Source: Streptomyces sp. XM4193
GTDB lineage: Bacteria; Actinomycetota; Actinomycetes; Streptomycetales; Streptomycetaceae
Assembly (NCBI RefSeq): GCF_023072595.1
Contig: NZ_JALLGK010000009.1
Coordinates: 1 to 64,000 of the forward strand
Length of the DNA stretch: 64,000 nucleotides
Reading direction: 5' to 3'
Shown piece by piece: positions 1-8,358 of this stretch. A program made the position numbers and the translations under genes. Position 1 is the stretch's first letter; every line of letters starts with the position of its first letter. A model generated the notes under the pieces. It made no database searches. It was given only the letters and a program-made list of their open reading frames with translations, and had not been told where the DNA came from.

Positions 1-698
1 GGCGCGCCCGCGGACGCCTCCGCCGCGCGCAGCGCCCCCGAGCGCAGCCACAGCTCGGACTCGCCGACGCGCAGCACGGCGCCGGGCGGAAGGGGGCGCG
101 GGCGGTCGCCGACCGGCGCGCCGTCGACCGCGGTGCCGTTGGTGGAGCCGAGGTCGGCGACGGTCACCGCGCCGTCGGGCGCCACCGCGACCACGCAGTG
201 CAGCCGCGAGACGTCCGGGTCGTCCAGCACGACGTCGGCGTCGACGGAGCGGCCCACTCTGATCAGGTCGCCGTGCAGCAGGTGCACGCCACCGGCGTCG
301 GGCCCGGAGACGGTCTCCAGCCGGAGGCTGTCGGGTGTGGGGGAGGCGGGGTCGCGCACGGGGCCGTGGAGGGAGATCACCGCTCCGTCGGTCAGCGGGG
401 GTTCGCCGACCATCTGCCGCTGGGGGTCGAGCCGCCGGCTGCCGGAGTACACGGCCACGGACTCGCCGCCGCCCGGCTGCGCGCCGCGGGCCGCGCTCTC
501 GGTGCTCCCGGGGCTGCCTCCGGGGTGGCCCTGGCCGCCGGCCGGCCCGGTGGTGGAAGCCAGCGCCGCGCCGAGGCCGCCGGTGATCGCGGCGAGCACG
601 GTGCCCGGCGGGGCCGTCACGAGCACGTCGCACTCGCCACCGTGCTGACTCGCACCGCCGCGCGGTCCGAGGACTGTGAGCCGGATCTGGTTCGGCAT
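1..698 (-). CDS. FHA-domain protein, N-terminal part (3' end outside window)
   Basis: The gene runs off the left edge, so only about 232 codons are visible, from an ATG at 698. After an N-terminal beta-rich stretch (starts MPNQIRLTVLGP) and a Gly/Pro/Ala linker comes a forkhead-associated domain around residues 140-200, with the signatures GRSVDADVVL, VSRLHC and DLGSTNGT. FHA domains bind phosphothreonine. The gene faces away from two Ser/Thr kinase genes, so being a kinase target or reader is a natural guess. In Streptomyces, proteins with this start often continue into FtsK/SpoIIIE-type ATPase domains (family knowledge); that part is not visible here. Confidence 0.8.
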   Translation of the reverse strand, partial: MPNQIRLTVLGPRGGASQHGGECDVLVTAPPGTVLAAITGGLGAALASTTGPAGGQGHPGGSPGSTESAARGAQPGGGESVAVYSGSRRLDPQRQMVGEPPLTDGAVISLHGPVRDPASPTPDSLRLETVSGPDAGGVHLLHGDLIRVGRSVDADVVLDDPDVSRLHCVVAVAPDGAVTVADLGSTNGTAVDGAPVGDRPRPLPPGAVLRVGESELWLRSGALRAAEASAGA

Positions 699-1212
699 CG
701 GCCCCTCCCGGTTCATCAACCACGTGCCAGACCGTGGGGTGCATCCTCGCACCTGCTGCCGACAATCTGCGCCCTCCACGGCCTCCAATGATCTTGATTG
801 GCTGGGGAGATGCACACGAGGGATCATATGTGGCCGAGTTCACAACGGAGTTGACCGGTCTTCCGGCCATGACTGCCCGTCCGGTGACCGTCATCGCCCT
901 CGGTTCCGGATCGGTTCATGGTCGTTCGGCAACCGATCGACCGCGTGCCGCGTCTTGTCACCCGGGCCCGGGGCGCCGGGGGCAGGCCGTTCCGACGGTC
1001 CGCCGAGGGCGGTCCCGGCCGCTCGCGGTGCCGGTGCGCCGGCCCCGGGACAAGGGTGAGCGCCGGTGGTGCCCGGCACTACAGTTGGCCCCGACAGGTC
1101 CGTCCGCCGTGTGCCGACCGAGGTCGGGGTGCGGCGGGTGGCGGACTCCGACGCCTCAGGTGCGCGGGCCCGGCCCGCGGTGAGCCACGACCACGATCAG
1201 GGAGCCGATGAC
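699..1212. other. divergent intergenic region, no gene found
   Basis: About 510 bases between the FHA gene and the first kinase. Short frames exist on both strands but lack ribosome binding sites or recognisable protein sequence. The part at 780-860 is relatively AT-rich and probably carries the divergent promoters; I could not pick a convincing -35/-10 pair. Confidence 0.5.
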
Positions 1213-2913
1213 GTGCGGCCGGTAGGCAGCAAGTACCTGCTCGAGGAGCCAATGGGACGCGGCGCCACGGGCACCGTGTGGCGGGCTCGGCAGCGCGAGA
1301 CCGCGGGGGCCGAGGCGGCCGTGGCCGGCGAGCCGGGCGAGCTCGTCGCGATCAAGGTGCTCAAGGAGGAGCTGGCGAACGACGCCGACGTCGTGATGCG
1401 CTTCCTGCGGGAGCGCTCCGTACTCCTGCGGCTCACCCACCCGAACATCGTCCGCACCCGGGACCTGGTGGTGGAGGGCGATCTGCTCGCCCTCGTGATG
1501 GACCTGATCAACGGGCCCGACCTGCACCGCTATCTGCGCGAGAACGGTCCGCTCTCGCCGGTCGGCGCCGCGCTGCTGACCGCCCAGGTCGCGGACGCGC
1601 TCGCCGCCAGCCACGCGGACGGCGTCGTCCACCGCGACCTCAAGCCGGCGAACGTGCTGATCACCGAGGGCGAGCACGGGATGAGCCCGATGCTCACCGA
1701 CTTCGGCATCGCCCGGATCGCCGACTCCCCGGGGCTGACCCGGACCCACGAGTTCGTCGGCACTCCCGCCTATGTGGCGCCGGAGTCGGCCGAGGGCAAG
1801 CCGCAGACCTCCGCCGTCGACATCTACGGCGCCGGCATCCTGCTCTACGAACTCCTCACCGGGCAGCCCCCGTTCGGCGGCGGCAGCACGCTGGAGGTGC
1901 TGCACCGGCACCTGAGCGAGCAGCCGCGCCGCCCGGAGCAGGTGCCCGAGCCGCTGTGGACGGTCATCGAGCACTGCCTGCGCAAGCGCCCCGAGGAGCG
2001 CCCCGGCGCGGAGAACCTCGCCCGGGCGCTGCGCACGGTCGCCTCCGGGATCGCGCCCGGTGCCGCACCGGAGCAGTACGCCGCGGCGCTCGGGGTGGCC
2101 GGTCTGCTGGCGCCCGACCCGCAGCCCGCCCCGGTGCCGGGCAGCGGCGGACCGGGCGTCGTCGGCGGCGGAAGCGGGGACGCGGAGCCCACCCAGGTGC
2201 TGCCCACCGGTTCGGGCGCCGATCCGCACGGGGCGACGAGCGTGCTGCCGCAGACCGGCCCCGGGCAGGGGCAGGGTGCGGGCACGGACGCCACCAGCGT
2301 GATGCCTCCCGTGTCCGGCGACGGCGGTCGTGACGGCGCCGGTGACGGCGGAGGCGACGGCGCGCACCCCTGGCAGAACCAGATGCGGGCCGCCCGGGAC
2401 CGCAACGACCAGACCCAGTACCGCCCGCTGGACCCGAGCGAGGACCCGCTCCGCCGCCGTCCTCCCCGGCGTCCTGCCCCGCAGCAGCAGCCCCCGCCCC
2501 GTGCGCAGCACCAGCAGCCACCGCCCGACTACGGACGTCCGCGCCGCCAGCAGTACCAGGACGGGTACGGGCAGCAGGGCCACCCGCCGCACCAGGGCTA
2601 CCAGGGCGGCTACCAGCCGCAGCCCCAGCGGTACGAGCCCGAGCCGCCGCCGCGCCGTCAGCAGCGACCGCCCGAGCCGGAGCCGCGTCGGCCCAGGGAG
2701 CCCCGCCAGCGCAGCGCGAACCCGATGCGGATCCCGGGCCTCGGCTGCCTCAAGGGCTGTCTGATGGTGATCCTGGTCTTCGCACTGATCACCTGGCTCG
2801 TCTGGAACTTCACCCCGGTCCAGGACTGGATCGCCGACGGCCAGGCGTTCTGGGACACCGTCGTCGGCTGGTACGAATCGGTCCGCGACGGCGTCAAGAA
2901 CCTCACCAACTGA
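1213..2913 (+). CDS. pkaA: transmembrane Ser/Thr protein kinase, PkaA-like
   Basis: Hanks-type kinase of 566 aa. The kinase domain fills residues 7-270: Gly loop GRGATGTV (15-22), ATP-binding Lys48 in VAIK, catalytic loop HRDLKPAN with Asp142, DFG with Asp163, and a TPAYVAPE activation-segment end. Residues 300-515 are Pro/Gln/Gly-rich with short TQVLP/TSVLP/TSVMP-like repeats, followed by one membrane segment (about 520-545) and a short tail, so the kinase is N-terminal and cytoplasmic. I chose GTG 1213 because GGGAG lies 8 bases upstream; an in-frame GTG at 1180 and earlier starts would add residues not expected for the family. A close paralogue follows at 3068. The name rests on remembered S. 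coelicolor gene order. Confidence 0.9.
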   Translation: MRPVGSKYLLEEPMGRGATGTVWRARQRETAGAEAAVAGEPGELVAIKVLKEELANDADVVMRFLRERSVLLRLTHPNIVRTRDLVVEGDLLALVMDLINGPDLHRYLRENGPLSPVGAALLTAQVADALAASHADGVVHRDLKPANVLITEGEHGMSPMLTDFGIARIADSPGLTRTHEFVGTPAYVAPESAEGKPQTSAVDIYGAGILLYELLTGQPPFGGGSTLEVLHRHLSEQPRRPEQVPEPLWTVIEHCLRKRPEERPGAENLARALRTVASGIAPGAAPEQYAAALGVAGLLAPDPQPAPVPGSGGPGVVGGGSGDAEPTQVLPTGSGADPHGATSVLPQTGPGQGQGAGTDATSVMPPVSGDGGRDGAGDGGGDGAHPWQNQMRAARDRNDQTQYRPLDPSEDPLRRRPPRRPAPQQQPPPRAQHQQPPPDYGRPRRQQYQDGYGQQGHPPHQGYQGGYQPQPQRYEPEPPPRRQQRPPEPEPRRPREPRQRSANPMRIPGLGCLKGCLMVILVFALITWLVWNFTPVQDWIADGQAFWDTVVGWYESVRDGVKNLTN

Positions 2914-2921
2914 CCGCCCCC

Positions 2922-2949
2922 GGGCGCCGGTCGAGTGTCACCGGCGCCC
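2922..2949 (+). terminator. hairpin after pkaA
   Basis: Inverted repeat GGGCGCCGG (2922-2930) / CCGGCGCCC (2941-2949), 9 bp with a 10-base loop, 8 bases after the kinase stop. There is no T-tract, as is common for Streptomyces terminators. Confidence 0.55.
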
Positions 2950-3067
2950 AACCGGGCGGCAGGGACGGAGACTTGTCGACATAGCAAGTGGCTCTTTCCC
3001 GCACAGAAGCCGCGGTTCGTGCAATCCGTCGTACCCGTGGCGGGTCCGGGCGCGTAACTTTGTCGTC

Positions 3068-4282
3068 ATGGCACGGAAGATCGGCAGTCGTTACACCGCC
3101 TACCAGATCCTGGGTCGCGGCAGCGCCGGTACGGTCTGGCTCGGCGAGGGGCCCGACGGTGCGGTGGCGATCAAGCTGCTGCGCGACGACCTCTCCGCCG
3201 ACCAGGAGCTCGTCGGCCGCTTCGTACAGGAGCGCGCCGCGCTGGTGAGTCTGGACCACCCGCACGTGGTCGGCATCCGCGACCTCGTCGTCGACGGCAA
3301 CGACCTCGCGCTGGTGATGGACCTCGTCCGGGGCGTCAACCTGCGCAGTCGGCTGGACCGCGAGCGGCGACTGCCGCCGGGCGAGGCGGTGGCGATCACC
3401 GCGGACATCGCCGACGCGCTGGCCGCGGCCCACGCCGCCGGGTACGTGCACCGCGACGTCAAGCCGGAGAACATCCTCCTCGACGAGTCCACCGGTGCCG
3501 CGCTGCTCTCCGACTTCGGGGTGGCCAAGCTCATCGACGAGCCCAGCCGCGCCGGCGGCCGTCGAGTGGTCGGCACTCCCGACTACGTCGCGCCGGAGAT
3601 CGTCGAGGGGCTGCCGCCGCGCGCGGCCGTCGACATCTACGCCCTCGCCACCGTGCTCTACGAACTCCTCGCCGGATTCACGCCGTTCGGCGGCGGCCAC
3701 CCCGGGGCCGTACTGCGGCGGCACGTGACCGAGGCGGTCGCGCCGCTGCCCGGGATCCCCGACGAGCTCTGGCGGCTGCTGCACCAGTGCCTCGCCAAGG
3801 GGCCCGCCTCCCGGCTGCGCGCCGGCGAAGTCGCGTCCCGGCTGCGGGAGCTGCTGCCCCCGCTCGCCGGTCTGCCCGTGCTGGACATCGACGAGCCGGA
3901 CGCCGAGCCGGCCCCCGCGCCCGCGCCCACCGGGTACGAGGACCACCAGGAGCCGCTCCCGACCCGCAGCGCGGTACCGCTGGTCCAGGGTGCGACGGCC
4001 GCCGACCCGGAGTCGGCCAACCGCGATACGCACACCAGCATGCGCGTGCCCGGTCCCCAGGAGCTGGCGGGCGGTGCGCTCGGCACCGCGCGCACCCCCC
4101 GCGCGCCCGGTCTGCCGCGCGCCGGTTCGGCACGGCACCGGGCCGCCGAGCGCCGGCGCCGGCTGAAGCTGGCGGCGGTGGCGACAGTGGCCGCGGCGAC
4201 GCTGGGAGTCGGCGGCTGGCTGGTCCTCGGCGGCGACGACGGGGACTCCTCCAAACCGGCAGTCGACCAGTCCACTCCGTGA
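3068..4282 (+). CDS. pkaB: transmembrane Ser/Thr protein kinase, PkaB-like
   Basis: Second Hanks-type kinase, 404 aa, paralogous to the preceding gene. Kinase core: Gly loop GRGSAGTV (about 16-23), Lys36 in VAIK, HRDVKPEN with catalytic Asp130, DFG in SDFGVAK, and GTPDYVAPE. After a Pro/Ala-rich linker a single membrane helix lies at about residues 360-385, leaving a short Asp/Ser/Thr-rich external tail with no sensor domain. Start is the ATG at 3068. prfB begins only 28 bases after the stop, so the two may share a transcript. Substrates cannot be told from sequence; the divergent FHA protein is one candidate. Confidence 0.9.
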   Translation: MARKIGSRYTAYQILGRGSAGTVWLGEGPDGAVAIKLLRDDLSADQELVGRFVQERAALVSLDHPHVVGIRDLVVDGNDLALVMDLVRGVNLRSRLDRERRLPPGEAVAITADIADALAAAHAAGYVHRDVKPENILLDESTGAALLSDFGVAKLIDEPSRAGGRRVVGTPDYVAPEIVEGLPPRAAVDIYALATVLYELLAGFTPFGGGHPGAVLRRHVTEAVAPLPGIPDELWRLLHQCLAKGPASRLRAGEVASRLRELLPPLAGLPVLDIDEPDAEPAPAPAPTGYEDHQEPLPTRSAVPLVQGATAADPESANRDTHTSMRVPGPQELAGGALGTARTPRAPGLPRAGSARHRAAERRRRLKLAAVATVAAATLGVGGWLVLGGDDGDSSKPAVDQSTP

Positions 4283-4310
4283 CCGTCGGCGGAGCGGTTA
4301 GGCTGGAGCC

Positions 4311-5426
4311 GTGGCACTCGTCGATGTATCCGAAGCTCTGAAGTCCCTCTCCTCCACCATGGAGTCGATCGAGGCTGTCCTCGATCTCGACACGATGCGG
4401 GCGGACATCGCCGCGCTGGAGCAGGAGGCGGCCGATCCGGCCCTGTGGAACGACCAGGACAGGGCCCAGAAGGTCAACAGCAAGCTCTCCTTCCTCCAGG
4501 GGCAACTCAGGAAGGTCGAGGAGCTGCACGGCCGGATCGACGACCTGGAGGTCCTCTTCGAGCTCGCCGAGGCGGAGGACGACGCGGACACCAGGGCCGA
4601 GGCCGAGCGGGAAATGGTCTCGGTGCGCAAGACCGTCGACGAGCTGGAGGTCCGTACGCTCCTGTCCGGCGAGTACGACGAGCGCGAGGCGATGGTCTCG
4701 GTGCGCGCGGAGGCGGGCGGAGTGGACGCCGCCGACTTCGCGGAGCAGCTCCAGCGGATGTACCTGCGCTGGGCCGAGCGCCGCGGCTACCCGACCGAGG
4801 TGCTGGACACCTCGTACGCGGAGGAGGCCGGCATCAAGTCGACCACCTTCACCGTCAAGGCGCCCTACGCCTACGGCACGCTCTCGGTCGAGCAGGGCAC
4901 CCACCGCATGGTGCGGATCTCGCCGTTCGACAACCAGGGCCGCCGCCAGACGTCCTTCGCCGGTGTCGAGGTGCTGCCCGTGGTGGAGCAGACCGACCAC
5001 ATCGAGATCCCGGAGAACGAGCTGCGGATCGACGTCTTCCGCTCCTCCGGCCCCGGCGGCCAGTCGGTCAACACCACCGACTCCGCCGTGCGCATGACCC
5101 ACCTGCCCTCCGGCATCGTCGTCTCCTGCCAGAACGAGAAGTCCCAGATCCAGAACCGCGCCGCCGCACTGCGCGTTCTCCAGGCCCGGCTGCTCGCCCG
5201 CCGCCGCGAGGAGGAGCAGGCGAAGATGAACGCGCTCAAGGGCGACGGCGGCAACTCCTGGGGCAACCAGATGCGTTCGTACGTGCTTCAGCCGTACCAG
5301 ATGGTCAAGGACCTGCGCACCGAGCACGAGGTGGGCAACCCGCAGGGTGTGCTGGACGGCGACATCGACGCCTTCCTGGAGGCCGGCATCCGCTGGCGCA
5401 AGCAGCAGGAGCAGCCGACCGGCTGA
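4311..5426 (+). CDS. prfB: peptide chain release factor 2
   Basis: RF2, 371 aa, recognises UGA and UAA stop codons and triggers peptidyl-tRNA hydrolysis. It carries the RF2 stop-codon motif SPF (in RISPFDNQ, about residue 204) and the catalytic GGQ loop (GPGGQSVNTTDS, about residue 248). The frame is open from a GTG at 4311 to the end, so the programmed +1 frameshift known from E. coli prfB is absent. No clear Shine-Dalgarno sequence precedes the GTG; coupling to the upstream kinase or near-leaderless translation is possible. A strong hairpin follows at 5517. Confidence 0.96.
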   Translation: MALVDVSEALKSLSSTMESIEAVLDLDTMRADIAALEQEAADPALWNDQDRAQKVNSKLSFLQGQLRKVEELHGRIDDLEVLFELAEAEDDADTRAEAEREMVSVRKTVDELEVRTLLSGEYDEREAMVSVRAEAGGVDAADFAEQLQRMYLRWAERRGYPTEVLDTSYAEEAGIKSTTFTVKAPYAYGTLSVEQGTHRMVRISPFDNQGRRQTSFAGVEVLPVVEQTDHIEIPENELRIDVFRSSGPGGQSVNTTDSAVRMTHLPSGIVVSCQNEKSQIQNRAAALRVLQARLLARRREEEQAKMNALKGDGGNSWGNQMRSYVLQPYQMVKDLRTEHEVGNPQGVLDGDIDAFLEAGIRWRKQQEQPTG

Positions 5427-5516
5427 CCGTCGCCGGGCGCCACTGCCGTTCCGCGGCCACTGCCTCTGCGACCGGTCACTGCCACTGCCACTGGCCACTG
5501 CCACGCGACCTCACCC

Positions 5517-5548
5517 GTCACCCCCGTCGTCTTCGCGGCGGGGGTGAC
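5517..5548 (+). terminator. prfB terminator hairpin
   Basis: Perfect 10-bp inverted repeat GTCACCCCCG (5517-5526) / CGGGGGTGAC (5539-5548) with a 12-base loop, about 90 bases after prfB. Confidence 0.7.
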
Positions 5549-6078
5549 GGCGTGACGGCGTCCCCAGGGGCCCGTGGTCCGCGCTCGCCCGTGGCGCGAT
5601 CGATGTCCGTGCAGGATGCAACTCTCCGTAGCCGTGCGCCCGTTGGGGTTTTCTCGTCGGCAACAACGGGCAGAAGGTGCTTTGGGGGACGACTCGTTCC
5701 ATGTCATGGTGAAGCCGTTTGAATCATCACTCGTACCGTTCGTCAACACCGTAGCGCGGCAGGGGAGTTGTCGTGCCGCAGGTGCCCGATATGACCGCTC
5801 GCGCCGGGCCGGTGGTGTCGGTTCGCTCACAACAGACCACTTACAGCGGCAACTCCCCGCTCACGAGGGACATTTCGCACCGATGTCGCTTGACGGTGAT
5901 GGTTTTAGTGGGAAAGCTGTTCGCTCGGCAGGCGTGTGCCTGGTGTGTTCGTGCGTGTGTGGGGGCGGCTTCGGACTCGGCGCAACTCGGCCTTGTCCCA
6001 AGGGTGTCGTTCCCGGAGCGGCACTGTTCGGCATTCGCCGCGTATTGATGAAATGACAGCTACTGGGGGTAGTTGGTA
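5549..6078 (+). other. 530-base leader region upstream of the LAETG protein gene
   Basis: No convincing gene. A 91-codon frame at 5773-6048 has no ribosome binding site and ends in unlikely sequence. A possible promoter is TTGTCG (5768-5773), 16 bases, TATGAC (5790-5795). GGGGAGTTGTCG (5762-5773) can pair with CGGCAACTCCCC (5847-5858) through 12 bp with one G-U, enclosing 73 bases, so part of this stretch may fold as RNA. The two readings overlap and cannot both be right. Confidence 0.35.
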
Positions 6079-6705
6079 GTGACCAATAAGAAGACGCGAG
6101 TGCGTGTCGCGCGGATCGCGGCCGGTGCCGTGTTCGCAGCGGGCCTCTCGCTCACCGTGGCCGGCGCCGCTCAGGCGACCGGCCCCGGCGACGGCGACAA
6201 CAGCGGCGACTCCGGCTTCATCGGCGGCCTGCTCGGTGGCGGCGGCGAGGACCCGGACGAGCCCGGTGAGCCGACGGACGACCCGGACGAGCCGGGCGAG
6301 CCGACGGACGACCCGGACGAGCCCGGTGAGCCCACCGAGGACCCGGACCCGACCGAGGACCCGGACCCCACTGAGGACCCGGACCCGACCGAGGACCCGG
6401 ACCCCACTGAGGACCCGGACCCGACCGAGGACCCGACCGAGGACCCGGACGACGGTCTTGACCCCGACACCTCTGCGGGTGGCGGCGGCGAGAGCCCCGA
6501 CTCCGGTGGCAAGGAAGAGATCACCACCCCGGTGAAGCCGGACCCGCAGGGCGGCCAGGAGAAGGACGAGGAGCTGGCCGAGACCGGTGCGGCTGAGACC
6601 ACGTTCCTGCTGGTCGGCGCCGCGACGATGATCGCGGGCGGTATCGGCTTCCGTCTGCTTCCGCGTCTGATGAGCCGCGAGGACGGCGGCGCCGCAGCCG
6701 CCTGA
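6079..6705 (+). CDS. LAXTG-type sortase-anchored surface protein with Asp/Pro/Glu/Thr repeats
   Basis: 208 aa. The N-terminus is a signal peptide (KKTRVRVARI, a hydrophobic core, AAQA cleavage site). Residues about 58-122 are repeats, three of DPDEPGEPTD type and then DPDPTE units, giving a stiff acidic stalk. Near the C-terminus LAETG is followed by a hydrophobic helix and a basic tail (LLPRLMSRE), the layout of a cell-wall sorting signal; LAXTG is the motif used by actinomycete class E sortases (family knowledge). Start GTG 6079 has GGGGG 9 bases upstream; the TTG at 6073 is too close to it. No adhesive or enzymatic domain is visible, so the function is unknown; it may simply be a stalk or spacer. 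Confidence 0.85.
   Translation: MTNKKTRVRVARIAAGAVFAAGLSLTVAGAAQATGPGDGDNSGDSGFIGGLLGGGGEDPDEPGEPTDDPDEPGEPTDDPDEPGEPTEDPDPTEDPDPTEDPDPTEDPDPTEDPDPTEDPTEDPDDGLDPDTSAGGGGESPDSGGKEEITTPVKPDPQGGQEKDEELAETGAAETTFLLVGAATMIAGGIGFRLLPRLMSREDGGAAAA
6250..6447 (+). repeat. in-frame tandem repeats (30-bp then 18-bp units)
   Basis: Three 30-bp units coding for DPDEPGEPTD/E (6250-6339) followed by 18-bp units coding for DPDPTE. They sit inside the LAETG protein gene. Synonymous changes between units are few, pointing to recent slippage or recombination. Confidence 0.85.
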
Positions 6706-6741
6706 GGCGACGCGTCACGCATCCTGCAGCAGCAGTAGGGC

Positions 6742-6780
6742 CGGCGGGGCCCGGACACGGCCAGTGTCCGGGCCCCGCCG
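6742..6780 (+). terminator. terminator after LAETG protein gene
   Basis: Perfect 17-bp stem, left arm 6742-6758, loop GGCCA, right arm 6764-6780. It could end transcripts from both sides because the next gene is convergent. Confidence 0.85.
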
Positions 6781-6920
6781 TCGTGTGTACGGGCCGGTCC
6801 GCGGCCCCCGGTCCCAGCCACCGGGCGGGGCCGTACGAGACGTGCGGGGGAAGCGGCGCGGGTGCGGGAGGTGAACGCCCGGCCGGAAGGGCGGGGCGGG
6901 GAAGTGCGAGTGGGGCCGGT

Positions 6921-7118
6921 TCAGGCGGTGGACGCCTGGTGGGCCAGCAGGGCCAGCGCCAGCAGCAGGAGCAGCAGTCCGCCGAGTGCGGCCGGGGAGA
7001 GCAGGTCCAGCGGTCCGGTCTCCCGCGCCTGCCGGGCGCGCTCGGCGCGGCACACCGCGCAGCGTCCCTCGCGCACCGGTCCCGCGCAGTTGGCGCACAC
7101 CAGACGGTCGTGCGTCAT
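6921..7118 (-). CDS. 65-aa zinc-knuckle single-span membrane protein
   Basis: Small protein starting MTHDRLVCANC. It has a CxxC-x8-CxxC zinc knuckle (CANC ... CAVC, residues 8-23), an Arg-rich linker and one hydrophobic helix (LLLLLLALALLA) close to the C-terminus. The start at 7118 is set by GAGGAG 6 bases upstream; longer in-frame starts give only low-complexity sequence. I recognise it as a conserved Streptomyces hypothetical but know no function. It lies convergent to the LAETG gene and divergent from ftsE. Confidence 0.75.
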   Translation of the reverse strand: MTHDRLVCANCAGPVREGRCAVCRAERARQARETGPLDLLSPAALGGLLLLLLALALLAHQASTA

Positions 7119-7658
7119 CCGCCGCTCCTCGCTGTGCTCGTCCGCCGTCCCGCTCGCGCCGGGACTCCTGTGCCGGGCCCTTCCGTGCCGGGCCCGCCCC
7201 TCCATGGTCCCGCTTCGGCCGGGGGCCCGCCCCTCCGGGGCCCGCCTCCGAGCTCCGTCCGCCTCGCTCACGCACCGCTGCGGGCCCGCCTCGCCGGCGT
7301 CCCGCCGCCCGCCCGGGTGCTCGATTCCGCTGCCGGGGTGGCCGTCGGCCGATTCCGGGGGCCGGGTTCTTCAACGCCGCGGCGGTCGCGATCGTTCCCC
7401 GAGCGGTTCCGGGGTGCTCGACGGGAGAGCGGAGGCGATCACGGATCGTCCAGGAGCGAAAAGCCGCGGAACCGAGCGTGTCCGCCGGTGGCGGTCACGC
7501 CGGATAGACCTTGAATATGCCCAAATGCCCAACGGGCAGGGTGGGTTAAGCCGGGCACCGGCTTCGGTCCTTCGCGCGGGTCGCGTATGGTCGCCCACAC
7601 CGACACGGTGCTGCTCGCGGCTCCGTAGCCCCTACCCAGGTCGACGTGGTGTAAATCA
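7119..7658. other. intergenic region with probable ftsEX promoter
   Basis: 540 bases, very GC-rich at the left, no supported gene. A fair promoter for ftsE is TTCGGT (7563-7568), 17 bases, TATGGT (7586-7591), which would give a leader of about 60 bases. Confidence 0.45.
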
Positions 7659-8348
7659 GTGATTCGATTCGACAGCGTCTCAAAGAGCTACCCCAAGCAG
7701 AATCACCCCGCACTCCGCGATGTCTCGCTGGAGATCGAGCGCGGTGAGTTCGTCTTCCTGGTGGGGTCCTCCGGTTCCGGAAAGTCCACGTTCCTGCGGC
7801 TGATCCTCCGCGAGGAGCGGGCGAGCACCGGGCAGGTGCACGTGCTCGGCAAGGACCTGGGGCGACTGTCCAACTGGAAGGTGCCGCAGATGCGCCGCCA
7901 GCTGGGCACGGTCTTCCAGGACTTCCGTCTGCTGCCGAACAAGACGGTGGGGGAGAACGTCGCGTTCGCCCTGGAAGTGATCGGCAAGCCGCGCGGCCAG
8001 ATCCGCAAGACGGTGCCCGAGGTCCTCGACCTCGTCGGCCTCGGCGGCAAGGACGACCGGATGCCCGGCGAGCTGTCCGGCGGTGAGCAGCAACGCGTCG
8101 CGATCGCCCGGGCGTTCGTGAACCGTCCGATGCTGCTGATCGCGGACGAGCCCACCGGCAACCTGGACCCGCACACCTCCGTCGGCATCATGAAGCTGCT
8201 CGACCGCATCAACAAGACCGGGACCACGGTCCTGATGGCCACCCACGACCAGCAGATCGTGGACCAGATGCGCAAGCGCGTGATCGAACTCGAGAAGGGC
8301 CGTCTCGTCCGCGACCAGTCGCGCGGCGTCTACGGCTACCAGCACTGA
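7659..8348 (+). CDS. ftsE: cell-division ABC ATPase FtsE
   Basis: 229 aa, the usual FtsE length. It has Walker A GSSGSGKST (about residues 36-44), Q-loop FQDFRLL, signature LSGGEQQR, Walker B LLIADEPTGNLD and the H-loop THD. FtsE dimers drive conformational change in FtsX at the membrane to activate peptidoglycan hydrolases during division and growth. Start is GTG 7659. ftsX follows 10 bases after the stop, and the order ftsE-ftsX-ctp-smpB-ssrA is typical of Streptomyces. Confidence 0.97.
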   Translation: MIRFDSVSKSYPKQNHPALRDVSLEIERGEFVFLVGSSGSGKSTFLRLILREERASTGQVHVLGKDLGRLSNWKVPQMRRQLGTVFQDFRLLPNKTVGENVAFALEVIGKPRGQIRKTVPEVLDLVGLGGKDDRMPGELSGGEQQRVAIARAFVNRPMLLIADEPTGNLDPHTSVGIMKLLDRINKTGTTVLMATHDQQIVDQMRKRVIELEKGRLVRDQSRGVYGYQH

Positions 8349-8358
8349 AAGGGACGCG

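Noticed and set aside
5773..6048. 91-codon frame containing a protein-like stretch before the LAETG gene
   Set aside because: No ribosome binding site, ends in a Cys/Val-rich stretch unlike genuine proteins, and overlaps a possible RNA helix. Left as unexplained region.
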